Source of the DNA: Bin87 sp965203985
GTDB lineage: Bacteria; Chloroflexota; Dehalococcoidia; Lucifugimonadales; UBA3495
Direction: 5' to 3'
Assembly: GCA_965203985.1 (NCBI GenBank)
Contig: CBDBDS010000003.1
Coordinates: 310,001-374,000 of the forward strand
DNA length: 64,000 nt
The number at the start of each line of letters is the position of its first letter. Positions within the stretch are counted from its first letter, which is position 1. Positions 50,962 through 59,932 of this stretch are shown in pieces. Below the pieces are notes generated by a model. The model did no database searches. It worked only from the letters and a program-made list of their open reading frames with translations, and was not told where the DNA came from. A program made the translations under genes and the position numbers.

Positions 50962-51191
50962 GCGTCAGTGGCACCGGAGATGATGGATTCTTGCATTTCC
51001 TCAATGGATACCGCGGGGCCATCGTACGATAACGCCCCGTAGAGGCGACTGATAGACCGCACCTTCCTGATGCGCACTTCACCGTCGTGGATTATGTAAC
51101 GCACCCGGTCTCCAGCGGTCACGCAGAGAGCCTCCCTCACGGCTTTGGGCAGCGTCGTTTGCCCCTTTGCGGTTACCGTAGATTCAATCAT
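50958..51191 (-). CDS. vapB: AbrB/SpoVT-type (VapB-like) antitoxin
   Basis: 77 residues. IESTVTAKGQTTLPKAVREAL is the swapped-hairpin AbrB DNA-binding domain, and the C-terminal part (SYDGPAVSIEEMQESI) is the toxin-binding tail. It is coupled by 4 bases to the shortened PIN gene. The start at 51191 matches the normal length of the family. Confidence 0.85.
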   Translation of the reverse strand: MIESTVTAKGQTTLPKAVREALCVTAGDRVRYIIHDGEVRIRKVRSISRLYGALSYDGPAVSIEEMQESIISGATDA

Positions 51192-51283
51192 CGCAAAACA
51201 ACCCTTTACATTTGCCGCATACGCCTTGCATATCCAAAATAGCGACTGACCGAGACTAGGGTCAAATCCGGCGTACCGCCCGA

Positions 51284-51292
51284 TGCTACAAT
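51284..51292 (+). promoter_or_regulatory. Extended -10 promoter (TGCTACAAT)
   Basis: TACAAT at 51287-51292 with TGC before it, 47 bases ahead of the M16 ATG. Confidence 0.45.
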
Positions 51293-51339
51293 GTCGGCGC
51301 CCTCCCCATCCAGACGAAACGTAGCGAGAGGAATTGGTT

Positions 51340-53997
51340 ATGGCTGGCATCTCTTTCGAAAAACACACGCTGCCCAACGGTTTGGATGTGATCCTGCATC
51401 AGGACCGGTCAATCCCGGTGGCGGCGGTTAACGTGTGGTACCACGTGGGCTCGAAGGATGAGGAGATCGGGCGAACCGGCTTTGCTCATCTCTTCGAGCA
51501 TATCATGTTCCGTGGAACGCGACACCACAAGGCCAGCCATTTCGAGCCGCTGCAGAAGATCGGGGCGACGCTGAACGGGTCGACGACCGGAGACCGGACA
51601 AATTACTGGGAGGACGTGCCATCCAACTACCTGGAGTTGGCGCTGTGGCTGGAGGCGGACCGGATGGGGTTCCTGCTGGATGCGCTGGACCAGGAGGGGT
51701 TCGATACCGAGCGCGACGTGGTGAAAAACGAGCGGCGCCAGAGTTATGAAAACCGCCCCTACGGCATGGCCCAGTGGCACATCCAGCAATCCTTGTTCCC
51801 GCTTCCCCATCCCTACCATTGGATGACCATCGGTTCGCAGGAGGACCTGGACGCGGCCAGCCTGGAAGACGTGAAGGATTTCTTCCGCCAGTACTATTCC
51901 CCGTCCAATGCCAGCCTGGCCATCGCCGGCGATATTGACACCGCCGAGGCGCTGGATCTGGCGCACCGCTACTTTGCCGACCTGAACCCGGGGCCGAGCG
52001 TGCGCCGCATCGAGCGGGCCGATTCGCTGCTTTCGGGCCGCGTGGATCTGGAAATGACCGACCGGGTCACACTGCCCCGCATCTACGCGGCGTGGCTGGC
52101 TCCGGCCAATTTTTCGGGCGAGGACGACGCGGGTGACATCCTGCGCGCCATCCTGTCCGACGGGCAAAGCAGCCGGATGTTCCGCACGCTGGTGTACGAG
52201 AAGCAGATTGCCCAATCGGCTACGGTGGGTTACCACGCGGCGGAAATCGCCGGGCAGTTTCGCATGGAGCTGACGCCCGCTGAGGGTCATACGCTGGACG
52301 AAGTGGAAGAAGCGGCGGAAGCGGTGCTGGCCGGCATCGCCGAAAATCCGCCGACGGAAGAGGAGTTCGAACGGGCCGTCAACCGGATTGAGATGCAGCA
52401 TCAACGGATGCTCTCCCGAGTCGGTGGCTTTGGCGGGCGGGCCGACGCCCTGAACTACTTCAACGTGTTCACCGGCGACCCGGACGGTCTGAACCGGGTG
52501 ATGGACCAATATCGCCGGGTCACGCTGGACGACGTGCTGAAGGCGCACGGCCAGATCATGGAGGCCGGCCAGGTGCGGATGCGGGTTTACCCGGAGCGCT
52601 CTCTCAGTACCGCCACGGTGGCGCTGGACCGGACTCAACAGCCGACCGGCGGACCGACGCCGTCGTTCGCGCCGCCAACGCCGGAGCGGGCCCGGCTCGC
52701 CAACGGCATTGAGGTGGCGGTAGTCACCAGGCCGGGAACGCCGCTGGTGACCTTTGCGCTGCTGGCGCGAGACGGCGCGATCGGAGACCCGACGGCTCTG
52801 CCCGGGCTGACGTCGTTCATGGCGGCCCTGATGGATGAAGGCACGGCGAACCGAAGCAGCCAGCAAATAGCCGCAGCTTTCGAGCATATCGGGTCCAGGC
52901 TTTCGGTAGAGGCGCGGAAGGAAGTTACGCTATTGACCGCGGAAACCCTGAACCGGCACTGGGATCACGCCTTGGCGCTGGCCGCTGACGTTGCTCGCAG
53001 CGCCAGTTTTCCCGACCACGAGCTGGAACGGGTGCGCCGCGAACGGCTCACCGACCTGCGGCGGGCCCGGGACGACGCTGGCTTTGTGGCGGAAACGAAT
53101 TTTGGCGCCTTGGTGTTCGGGGCGGAATCACCCTACGCGCACTCGAACCTGGGCAACGAGGCCACCGTGTCGGCCGCCAGCAGGGACGACCTGGTCGCAC
53201 GGTATGGCCAGGCGTTGCGACCGGACCGGCTGTGCCTGCTGGTGGCAGGTGACGTGAGCCTGCGGGAGGCGGTAGCCGCGGCCGAGGAGTGTTTCGGCGA
53301 TTGGTCGCCGGGGACGAGCAGCGCCAGCGGTATCAGCGTCGCTAACGATGCCGCCGTGTCCGGCCCGCGCCTGTTCCTTATCGACAAGCCGGGCGCGGCA
53401 CAATCGGTGATCCGGGCGGGAATGCCGCTGGTGGCGCGCCGGGATCCGGATCACATGGCGCTGTCCGTTCTGAATTACGCCTTCGGCGGGCAGTTCTCCG
53501 CTCGCCTCAACCAGAACCTCCGCCAGGACAAGGGCTATTCCTACGGGTACAACTCGGGGATCTCCTGGTACAACGCGCCTTCGCTTCTCTCGGCTGGCGG
53601 GAGTGTGCAGACGGAAGTTACTCGCGAAGCGGTGGTCGAGACGCTGCGCGAATTCGAGGGCATCAGCGGCGGAAGACCTCTGACCGCGGAAGAGTTGGGC
53701 AACGCGCAGAACGGGTTGCGACTGGGTTACCCGTCCGGGTTCGAACGACCCGCGCAACTGTTGGGCCAGCTGATACCGCTGGTTCAGTTCGACCTCCCAA
53801 CGGACTACTTCCAGACGTTCGAGCAGCGACTGGGTGGCGTCACCCTCGCCGACACCCACCGGGTGGGGTCCAAATACCTGTCGGCGGACCGCTTGCGGGT
53901 GTTGGTCGTAGGTGACCGGGACCGGATCGAGCAACCCCTGCGGGACCTGGGTTACGAGTTGACGGTTCTGGACGCCGAAGGGGCGGTGATGGAATAA
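51340..53997 (+). CDS. M16 family (insulinase-type) zinc peptidase
   Basis: 885 residues holding two M16 halves in one chain. The first half has the inverted zinc motif HLFEHIMF (HxxEH) and the distal Glu in VVKNERRQSYEN, so it should be active. The second half, starting near residue 450, keeps the fold but no HxxEH, as usual. GAGAGGAA precedes the ATG. Single-chain two-unit forms are common in Chloroflexota. It probably degrades peptides in the cytoplasm or near the membrane; no signal peptide is seen. Confidence 0.94.
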   Translation: MAGISFEKHTLPNGLDVILHQDRSIPVAAVNVWYHVGSKDEEIGRTGFAHLFEHIMFRGTRHHKASHFEPLQKIGATLNGSTTGDRTNYWEDVPSNYLELALWLEADRMGFLLDALDQEGFDTERDVVKNERRQSYENRPYGMAQWHIQQSLFPLPHPYHWMTIGSQEDLDAASLEDVKDFFRQYYSPSNASLAIAGDIDTAEALDLAHRYFADLNPGPSVRRIERADSLLSGRVDLEMTDRVTLPRIYAAWLAPANFSGEDDAGDILRAILSDGQSSRMFRTLVYEKQIAQSATVGYHAAEIAGQFRMELTPAEGHTLDEVEEAAEAVLAGIAENPPTEEEFERAVNRIEMQHQRMLSRVGGFGGRADALNYFNVFTGDPDGLNRVMDQYRRVTLDDVLKAHGQIMEAGQVRMRVYPERSLSTATVALDRTQQPTGGPTPSFAPPTPERARLANGIEVAVVTRPGTPLVTFALLARDGAIGDPTALPGLTSFMAALMDEGTANRSSQQIAAAFEHIGSRLSVEARKEVTLLTAETLNRHWDHALALAADVARSASFPDHELERVRRERLTDLRRARDDAGFVAETNFGALVFGAESPYAHSNLGNEATVSAASRDDLVARYGQALRPDRLCLLVAGDVSLREAVAAAEECFGDWSPGTSSASGISVANDAAVSGPRLFLIDKPGAAQSVIRAGMPLVARRDPDHMALSVLNYAFGGQFSARLNQNLRQDKGYSYGYNSGISWYNAPSLLSAGGSVQTEVTREAVVETLREFEGISGGRPLTAEELGNAQNGLRLGYPSGFERPAQLLGQLIPLVQFDLPTDYFQTFEQRLGGVTLADTHRVGSKYLSADRLRVLVVGDRDRIEQPLRDLGYELTVLDAEGAVME

Positions 53998-54050
53998 AAT
54001 GGACGTTACACCGCCACTCCCGTCGCTGGGGACCATGAAATGAACGAAAT

Positions 54051-54317
54051 ATGTCTTACGAATGGGATGAGCAAAAACGCAGGGAGAACCGCGACAAACA
54101 TGGGCTTGATTTCGCGGAAGTGGAGGAATCTTTTCGGTGGGCAACGGCGGTGATCGAGCCGAGTCCGCGCCACGGTGAAATACGTTGGCGCGCCATCGGC
54201 TATATTGGCGCGCGCCTGCACACCGTTATTTATACGGTGAGGGGCGATAATACCCGTATCATCAGTCTGCGTCGCGCGGGCGCCACAGAGGTGATAACGT
54301 ATGACGAAGGATCGTGA
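54051..54317 (+). CDS. brnT: BrnT-family toxin
   Basis: 88 residues with the family pattern YEWDEQKRRENRDKHGLDF, then a RWRAIGYIGARLHTVIYT core and RIISLRRAG. BrnT is a RelE-fold ribonuclease. The stop lies 17 bases inside brnA, giving the normal brnTA order. Confidence 0.93.
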   Translation: MSYEWDEQKRRENRDKHGLDFAEVEESFRWATAVIEPSPRHGEIRWRAIGYIGARLHTVIYTVRGDNTRIISLRRAGATEVITYDEGS

Positions 54318-54654
54318 TTTGACCACCCAGCGTTTTAGTGAGGTGGTAGCGAGTAAACTGACATTTTCCGAGATTGCCGCGCAGTATGGCGAAGAAATTG
54401 CTATCAACGTTGGTATCGCCAGGGATCCGGATAACCCGGAATGGACCGCCGAGACGTTGGCCCGGTCACGGCCGGCGATTGAGGTTCATCCCCACCTGGT
54501 GGCTCAGGATTTGCGTCGCCGGCGTCAGCAGGAAGGGCTGAGCAAATGGGAGGTCAGCGTTGAGCTCGATATTGACCTGCTGGCCCATTTTTTGGATGGC
54601 GGTCCAGGTTGGGAGGGCCGGATCAACGATGCCCTACGACAGGCTGTAAAAGAG

Positions 54655-55383
<729 letters not shown>

Positions 55384-55484
55384 GGTGTCAATGTCCTGGA
55401 AATGGTTTCGATCATTGTGCCACAAGGTTCCTGGCGAGATGCTGGCCCGGAGGCCGCCGGGCGGCGGTTGCATCGCCGTCGGCG

Positions 55485-55850
55485 ATGGCGCACAATCGGC
55501 GCGTGATTTTCGGACTGTTCGATTCACCGTGGCATCTGCTGGGCCTCGCCGGTTGGTGTTTCCTGATGGGTTGGGGCTTTCGAATTGGCCTGCTGCGAAT
55601 GGCTCTCTCGCTGGCCGCTTTGGGGTTGCTGGTCGCCCTGGCGTGGCTGTTCAAGAACGCTGAAACGCCGGCGCTGGTATACGGCCCGCTGGTTTTTGTA
55701 GGCGTCATTTGCGTCATCAGCGTCGGGATCTTCGGTCGAGGATTGGAGCAACGGCTGGGATACGGGTCAACGGCGGTTCGACTCAATCATGCCGGCGGAT
55801 TGATGCTGGGATTACTCATCGGCGCGGCGGTTTGGCTATTCGTGCTGTGA
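55485..55850 (+). CDS. Small multi-span membrane protein
   Basis: 121 residues with about four hydrophobic helices (LLGLAGWCFLMGWGF, MALSLAALGLLVALAWL, ALVYGPLVFVGVICVISVG, GGLMLGLLIGAAVWLFVL). It recalls the CvpA family by helix pattern, without clear sequence signatures. ATG 55485 is used; GTG 55503 is an alternative. Confidence 0.65.
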   Translation: MAHNRRVIFGLFDSPWHLLGLAGWCFLMGWGFRIGLLRMALSLAALGLLVALAWLFKNAETPALVYGPLVFVGVICVISVGIFGRGLEQRLGYGSTAVRLNHAGGLMLGLLIGAAVWLFVL

Positions 55851-55924
55851 AGCGCGGTGAGTGCCGCCGCGATGCGCCACGCCTTGATGCCGCGGAGTTG
55901 GCATCCGGGATGGATTTTCCGCGC

Positions 55925-55933
55925 TGCTATAAT
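55925..55933 (+). promoter_or_regulatory. Extended -10 promoter (TGCTATAAT)
   Basis: TATAAT at 55928-55933 with TGC before it, 49 bases ahead of the glmU ATG; TTGGCA at 55898 is too far to be a normal -35. Confidence 0.55.
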
Positions 55934-55982
55934 CCGGGCTAACGATAGTGGTGGACACAGCTGACCGACGCGAGGCTGGAGC

Positions 55983-57383
55983 ATGAACGCGATCAAATCC
56001 GACACCGACGCCGTAGGCATCGTGCTCGCAGCGGGGCGAGGATCCAGGATGCGCTCGCGGATACCGAAGCCACTTCACCCCTTGGCGGGACGCGAACTCA
56101 TACGGTATCCGATTGATGTACTGGAGCAGTGCGGTGTATCGCGGCTGGTGGTGGTCACCTCCCCGGAAAACGGCGATGCCATCGTCGGCGTACTGGGGGA
56201 CCGGGTCAGCTACGCGGTGCAGGGCTCGCCCGACGGTACGGCCGACGCCGTCGCCTGCGGCCTGCGCGCCCTGCCGGAACCCCCGGGCCTCGTAATTGTC
56301 CTGGCCGGTGATACGCCCTTGGTGAGACCCGAATCGATTCTTGGGTTGGTCGAAAGCCATAGGGCCGATCCCAAGCGTCGGATGACCGTCCTCTCCGCTG
56401 CCGGCGCATACGGCCCGGACCTAGGGCATATCAAGAGGACGAAATGTGATTCGCAGGATGAGCGGGGCGATTTGCTGGCAATTGAAGAAGCCGCAGAACG
56501 GGATGAACCCGATTACGGTCTCGCTGAGATCAACACCGGTGTCTACTGCTTCGACGGGCCCTGGCTGAGCCAGCGCATCGAGGCGGTGCCGAAATCCGCG
56601 ACGGGGGAGCGTTACCTGACCGCGCTGGCGGCCATGGCAGTGGGCGCGAGTGAAGGGGTTGAGGCCGCTCCAATCGCGCTGCCCGACGAGGCGATGGGGG
56701 TGAACGACCGCGAGCAACTCGCTGCGGCCGGCGCAGTTATGCGGGACCGGATCAACCGTTACTGGATGTCAGCGGGCGTGACGCTGGTGGATCCGGCGGC
56801 GACCTACATCGACCACGACGTACAGATTGGGCAGGATTCGGTGATCCAACCGAACACGATGCTCACCGGCGGCACGACCATAGGCGAAGAGTGCGAAATC
56901 GGACCGAACGCGTGCATCCGCGATTCTTCGGTCGGCGATCGTTGTCGCATCGTGGCGTCCACGCTGGAGGAATCGCGCGTCGATGACGACGTGGAAATCG
57001 GTCCTTATAGTCACCTGCGACCAGGGGCGTGGATTGAAGCCCGTGTGCATCTGGGGAATTACGTGGAGGTGAAGAACAGCCGGGTCGGTTCGGGTACCGC
57101 CGCGGGTCACTTCTGCTACCTGGGCGACGCGGACATCGGAGATGGCGTGAATATCGGCGCGGGTACCATCACCTGCAACTACGACGGAGTGGACAAGCAC
57201 CGGACGGTGATCGGACGTAGCGCGTTCATCGGCAGTGACACCATGCTGATCGCTCCCGTCACCGTGGGAGAGGGCGCGGCCACCGGAGCGGGAGCGGTGG
57301 TCACGCGCGACGTCCCGGAGGGTAGACGGGCCGTTGGCGTTCCTGCTAGACTCCTTCCACAACAGCAAAGCGGGAGCGATTGA
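55983..57383 (+). CDS. glmU: Bifunctional UDP-GlcNAc pyrophosphorylase/GlcN-1-P acetyltransferase
   Basis: 466-residue enzyme for the last two steps to UDP-N-acetylglucosamine, precursor of peptidoglycan and surface glycans. The uridyltransferase half has LAAGRGSRMRSRIPKPLHPL and LAGDTPLV; the acetyltransferase half is a left-handed beta-helix of hexapeptide repeats with YVEVKNS, CNYDGVDKHRTVIG and GAGAVVTRDVPEGRRAVGVP. Normal length. The stop overlaps the TTG of the next gene, forming a two-gene unit. Confidence 0.95.
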   Translation: MNAIKSDTDAVGIVLAAGRGSRMRSRIPKPLHPLAGRELIRYPIDVLEQCGVSRLVVVTSPENGDAIVGVLGDRVSYAVQGSPDGTADAVACGLRALPEPPGLVIVLAGDTPLVRPESILGLVESHRADPKRRMTVLSAAGAYGPDLGHIKRTKCDSQDERGDLLAIEEAAERDEPDYGLAEINTGVYCFDGPWLSQRIEAVPKSATGERYLTALAAMAVGASEGVEAAPIALPDEAMGVNDREQLAAAGAVMRDRINRYWMSAGVTLVDPAATYIDHDVQIGQDSVIQPNTMLTGGTTIGEECEIGPNACIRDSSVGDRCRIVASTLEESRVDDDVEIGPYSHLRPGAWIEARVHLGNYVEVKNSRVGSGTAAGHFCYLGDADIGDGVNIGAGTITCNYDGVDKHRTVIGRSAFIGSDTMLIAPVTVGEGAATGAGAVVTRDVPEGRRAVGVPARLLPQQQSGSD

Positions 57384-58636
57384 CCCGCTCTCGACGCCGC
57401 GAGCGTCGGTTGAGGGCCACTGGCTTGGATACTGATAGTTTACCTCCGTTATTGTTCCTGGCAACCTCGCTGCTGATCTTCGCTTGGGCCAGCGTCGCTG
57501 TCGCGTCCAGACGACAAAGCCAAGCCAGCGCGGTCTTTTTGACCCGGCCGTCGTCCCCGACTATTGGGATTCTATTAGCCGCCGCTGCTGCCGCAGCCGG
57601 CGGCTCTGCATTGTCCATCGCGTATCAACTTGCCGACGGCTCGCCGGCCATCTTCGCGCTGGCGATCACGGTGCTAGCGACTTCGGCGGTGTTGGCGTGC
57701 ATTTACCTCGGTGCCCGACTTTGGGCGCGGCGGTTCCCACGGGTCGCGCGCCGTGTAGCGGATCCGAGGCGCTGGGCTGGAGACGGGAACCGGGCCGAAT
57801 CGGAGAGCGGGCCAAGTTTGCCGATTGCCATGGAAGGAAGCGGGGACGGTGACCCGGAGAATGGCCGCGCGGACGGGCCGACGCTGACCCCCGCGGAACT
57901 GATGAACCTGGACCGAAACGATATCGATATGGTGCGGTCCATCAGCCACATGGATGATCTCGACGTCAAGGACATCATGGTGCCGCGTCTGGACGTGCAG
58001 GCCGTTGAGGTGGCCATCTCAATGGACGAACTGGTACCAATGCTGGTCAGCAGCAGGCATACGCGGGTGCCGGTGTACCGGGATACGATGGACAACGTGG
58101 TTGGGATTATCCACATCAGCGACGTTCTGCAGGTGGTGGCCGAAGGCAAGACCGGAGCCAGGGTGGATGCCATCATGCGGGAGCCGGAATTCGTGGCGGA
58201 AAATATGGCGGTTGACGATCTGCTGCACCTCATGCGATCCAAGTCGCTGCAGATGGCCATCGTGGTGGACGAGTACGGCGGCGTGGAAGGGATCGTCACC
58301 CTGGAAGACGTGCTGGAAGAAATCGTTGGCGAAATCGACGACGAGTTTGATGACGCCGGCGCCGAAGAACTGGAACCGGTGGCCGATGGATCCTGGCTGG
58401 TCAAAGCTACGGCACCAGTAGACGATGTGTCGCGCGTGCTGGGCCTGGAATTCGATTGCGAAGACGTCAACACCATCGGGGGATACGTCTACACGCGCCT
58501 GGGCCGGATGCCTTCAGTAGGGGACGTGGTGGTGTCTGACCAGGCTTCGATCGAGGTTACGCAGGTGCGGGGACGCCGCATATACGAACTGCGGCTGGTA
58601 CCCGCAGCCGCAGCGAAACGAAGCAAGACCGGATAA
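57380..58636 (+). CDS. CBS-domain CorC/HlyC-type membrane protein
   Basis: 418 residues. The N-terminal 125 residues carry about three hydrophobic segments, probably a shortened membrane domain. Two CBS motifs follow (VKDIMVPRLDVQAVEV with VGIIHISDVLQV, and VDAIMREPEFVAEN with GGVEGIVTLEDVLEEIVG), then a CorC_HlyC C-terminal domain (NTIGGYVYTRLGRMPSVGD). Such proteins are linked to magnesium/cobalt transport. TTG start overlapping the glmU stop by 4 bases. Confidence 0.88.
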   Translation: MTRSRRRERRLRATGLDTDSLPPLLFLATSLLIFAWASVAVASRRQSQASAVFLTRPSSPTIGILLAAAAAAAGGSALSIAYQLADGSPAIFALAITVLATSAVLACIYLGARLWARRFPRVARRVADPRRWAGDGNRAESESGPSLPIAMEGSGDGDPENGRADGPTLTPAELMNLDRNDIDMVRSISHMDDLDVKDIMVPRLDVQAVEVAISMDELVPMLVSSRHTRVPVYRDTMDNVVGIIHISDVLQVVAEGKTGARVDAIMREPEFVAENMAVDDLLHLMRSKSLQMAIVVDEYGGVEGIVTLEDVLEEIVGEIDDEFDDAGAEELEPVADGSWLVKATAPVDDVSRVLGLEFDCEDVNTIGGYVYTRLGRMPSVGDVVVSDQASIEVTQVRGRRIYELRLVPAAAAKRSKTG

Positions 58637-58659
58637 TCTCCGGTCGATGAGGAGAGGGT

Positions 58660-59424
58660 TCAGCGGACTCCGATCAGTTCTCCGCTCAGGATCAGGAAGT
58701 GGTCGTACCAGCCGTCGGGGACGGGCACTACCAGGTGTATTGTGGCCCGATCACTGCTGTTCAGGCGCAGGTCCGTGGCCGGGACCACCTCGCTGTGGGT
58801 GGCTGCATACAGGTAGTTGCGCTCCGAGGTGTTGACGAACATCAACAATTCCTCGCCCTCGGTGATCAAACCTGGCGCGCGGGTGAGGCCTCCAAAGCTG
58901 CGCACCCCGGAGCCGGCGGGTCCAAAAAGCCACATGGCGCCGCGTTCGCCAGGATTGGCGGTCACCGATGCGTACCCTGCGGCGGGATTGTCGGCGGAGC
59001 CGTAACGAGCAATGGAACTTCCGGACACGCTGACCTCATCCAGTTTGGCATCGATCCCGAGGTTGGGAACGATCAATCGAGAGGCCGTGGGCTGGGTTCC
59101 GACCGGCCAGGCGGCGGAGCTGGGCATCTCCATGTAGCCCAATTCCGCGAGGCGCTGGGAGTGTGCTCCGGCAGGCAGCGAAACGATGGACGCTCCGGTT
59201 CCGCCGTCCGTGCCGGACGGGGCGGCCGCCTCGATCAACGTGGCGTCGTGACGCAGCGCTTCGTAGTCGTCCAGGCCGGCCCTCATGAAGTAGAGATACC
59301 CGTAGTACGCGATGCCGGCCGCGGCCAGGATGCCGCCGACTGCCAGGAGTGAGATGCCGGCCCAGCGCAACCCGTAATATTGCGCCCGGCTACGCATCTG
59401 AATGTAGTCAAGTCCAATCTGCAT
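58660..59424 (-). CDS. Sortase-fold protein lacking catalytic residues
   Basis: 254 residues with an N-terminal membrane segment (ISLLAVGGILAAAGIAYYGY). From about 115 the sortase pattern is clear: RLIVPNLGIDAKLDEV, AAGYASVTANPGERGAMWLF, SFGGLTRAPGL and VVPATDLRLNS. The His position (GH in active enzymes) reads GP, the TLxTC strand is IHLVVPVP, and the terminal Arg is not in place, so His, Cys and Arg are all missing. It should not act as a transpeptidase. Confidence 0.75.
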   Translation of the reverse strand: MQIGLDYIQMRSRAQYYGLRWAGISLLAVGGILAAAGIAYYGYLYFMRAGLDDYEALRHDATLIEAAAPSGTDGGTGASIVSLPAGAHSQRLAELGYMEMPSSAAWPVGTQPTASRLIVPNLGIDAKLDEVSVSGSSIARYGSADNPAAGYASVTANPGERGAMWLFGPAGSGVRSFGGLTRAPGLITEGEELLMFVNTSERNYLYAATHSEVVPATDLRLNSSDRATIHLVVPVPDGWYDHFLILSGELIGVR

Positions 59425-59534
59425 ATGCGCTTCCTGTGTGTTCCTCGCGCCACTTTCCGCTCGTGCGCGCGGTCCAGATCCACCGAGATGCCGGCAGATA
59501 GCCCATTAAATTCTGCGCGGCAAGGACACCGGAT

Positions 59535-59735
59535 TCAGTGCCTTCCCGCCCGTATAGGTTCGTTGACGAAAATATCACCGTTGCGTATTTTGATGTTGTA
59601 TCCGCAACCAGGGTTGGTGCAAGTCCAAGCTTTATAGTGGACCGGCGCGCCGTGGGCGCCGTAGTCCGAGAGTGGCACCAACGACCCGATGTTGCACTGC
59701 TGACAAATCGGGAACTCCATCGCTTCCACCGACAT
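59535..59735 (-). CDS. Small zinc-ribbon protein
   Basis: 66 residues from the ATG at 59735 after GGGAGG. CQQCNIGSLVPLSDYG and WTCTNPGCGYNIKIRNGD form two CxxC-like knuckles of a zinc ribbon. The function is not known; it may be a nucleic-acid-binding or assembly factor. It lies downstream of the rpoD hairpin and is probably transcribed separately. Confidence 0.7.
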   Translation of the reverse strand: MSVEAMEFPICQQCNIGSLVPLSDYGAHGAPVHYKAWTCTNPGCGYNIKIRNGDIFVNEPIRAGRH

Positions 59736-59877
59736 TACCTCCCTTACCCGTTCCAGATTGGGTATGCAGCCCGGAGTATAGGGTTGATGTCGATGATTTG
59801 CCTTCATATTTGGCAGCAGGGTTTGGCGGTTTTACAAAAAACCTACGAGGAATTGGTAAAACGCCCATCTGCAAAGG

Positions 59878-59906
59878 CGCGGGGCAGTGCTGAACACTGC
59901 CCCGCG
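59878..59906 (-). terminator. Terminator after rpoD
   Basis: A perfect 12-bp stem (CGCGGGGCAGTG with CACTGCCCCGCG) with a 5-base loop lies 27 bases after the rpoD stop. On the minus strand it is followed by CCTTTGC, so the T-run is weak, but stem strength and position fit the end of the dnaG-rpoD operon. Confidence 0.7.
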
Positions 59907-59932
59907 ATGCGAAACGCTCCCGATTGACCGGA

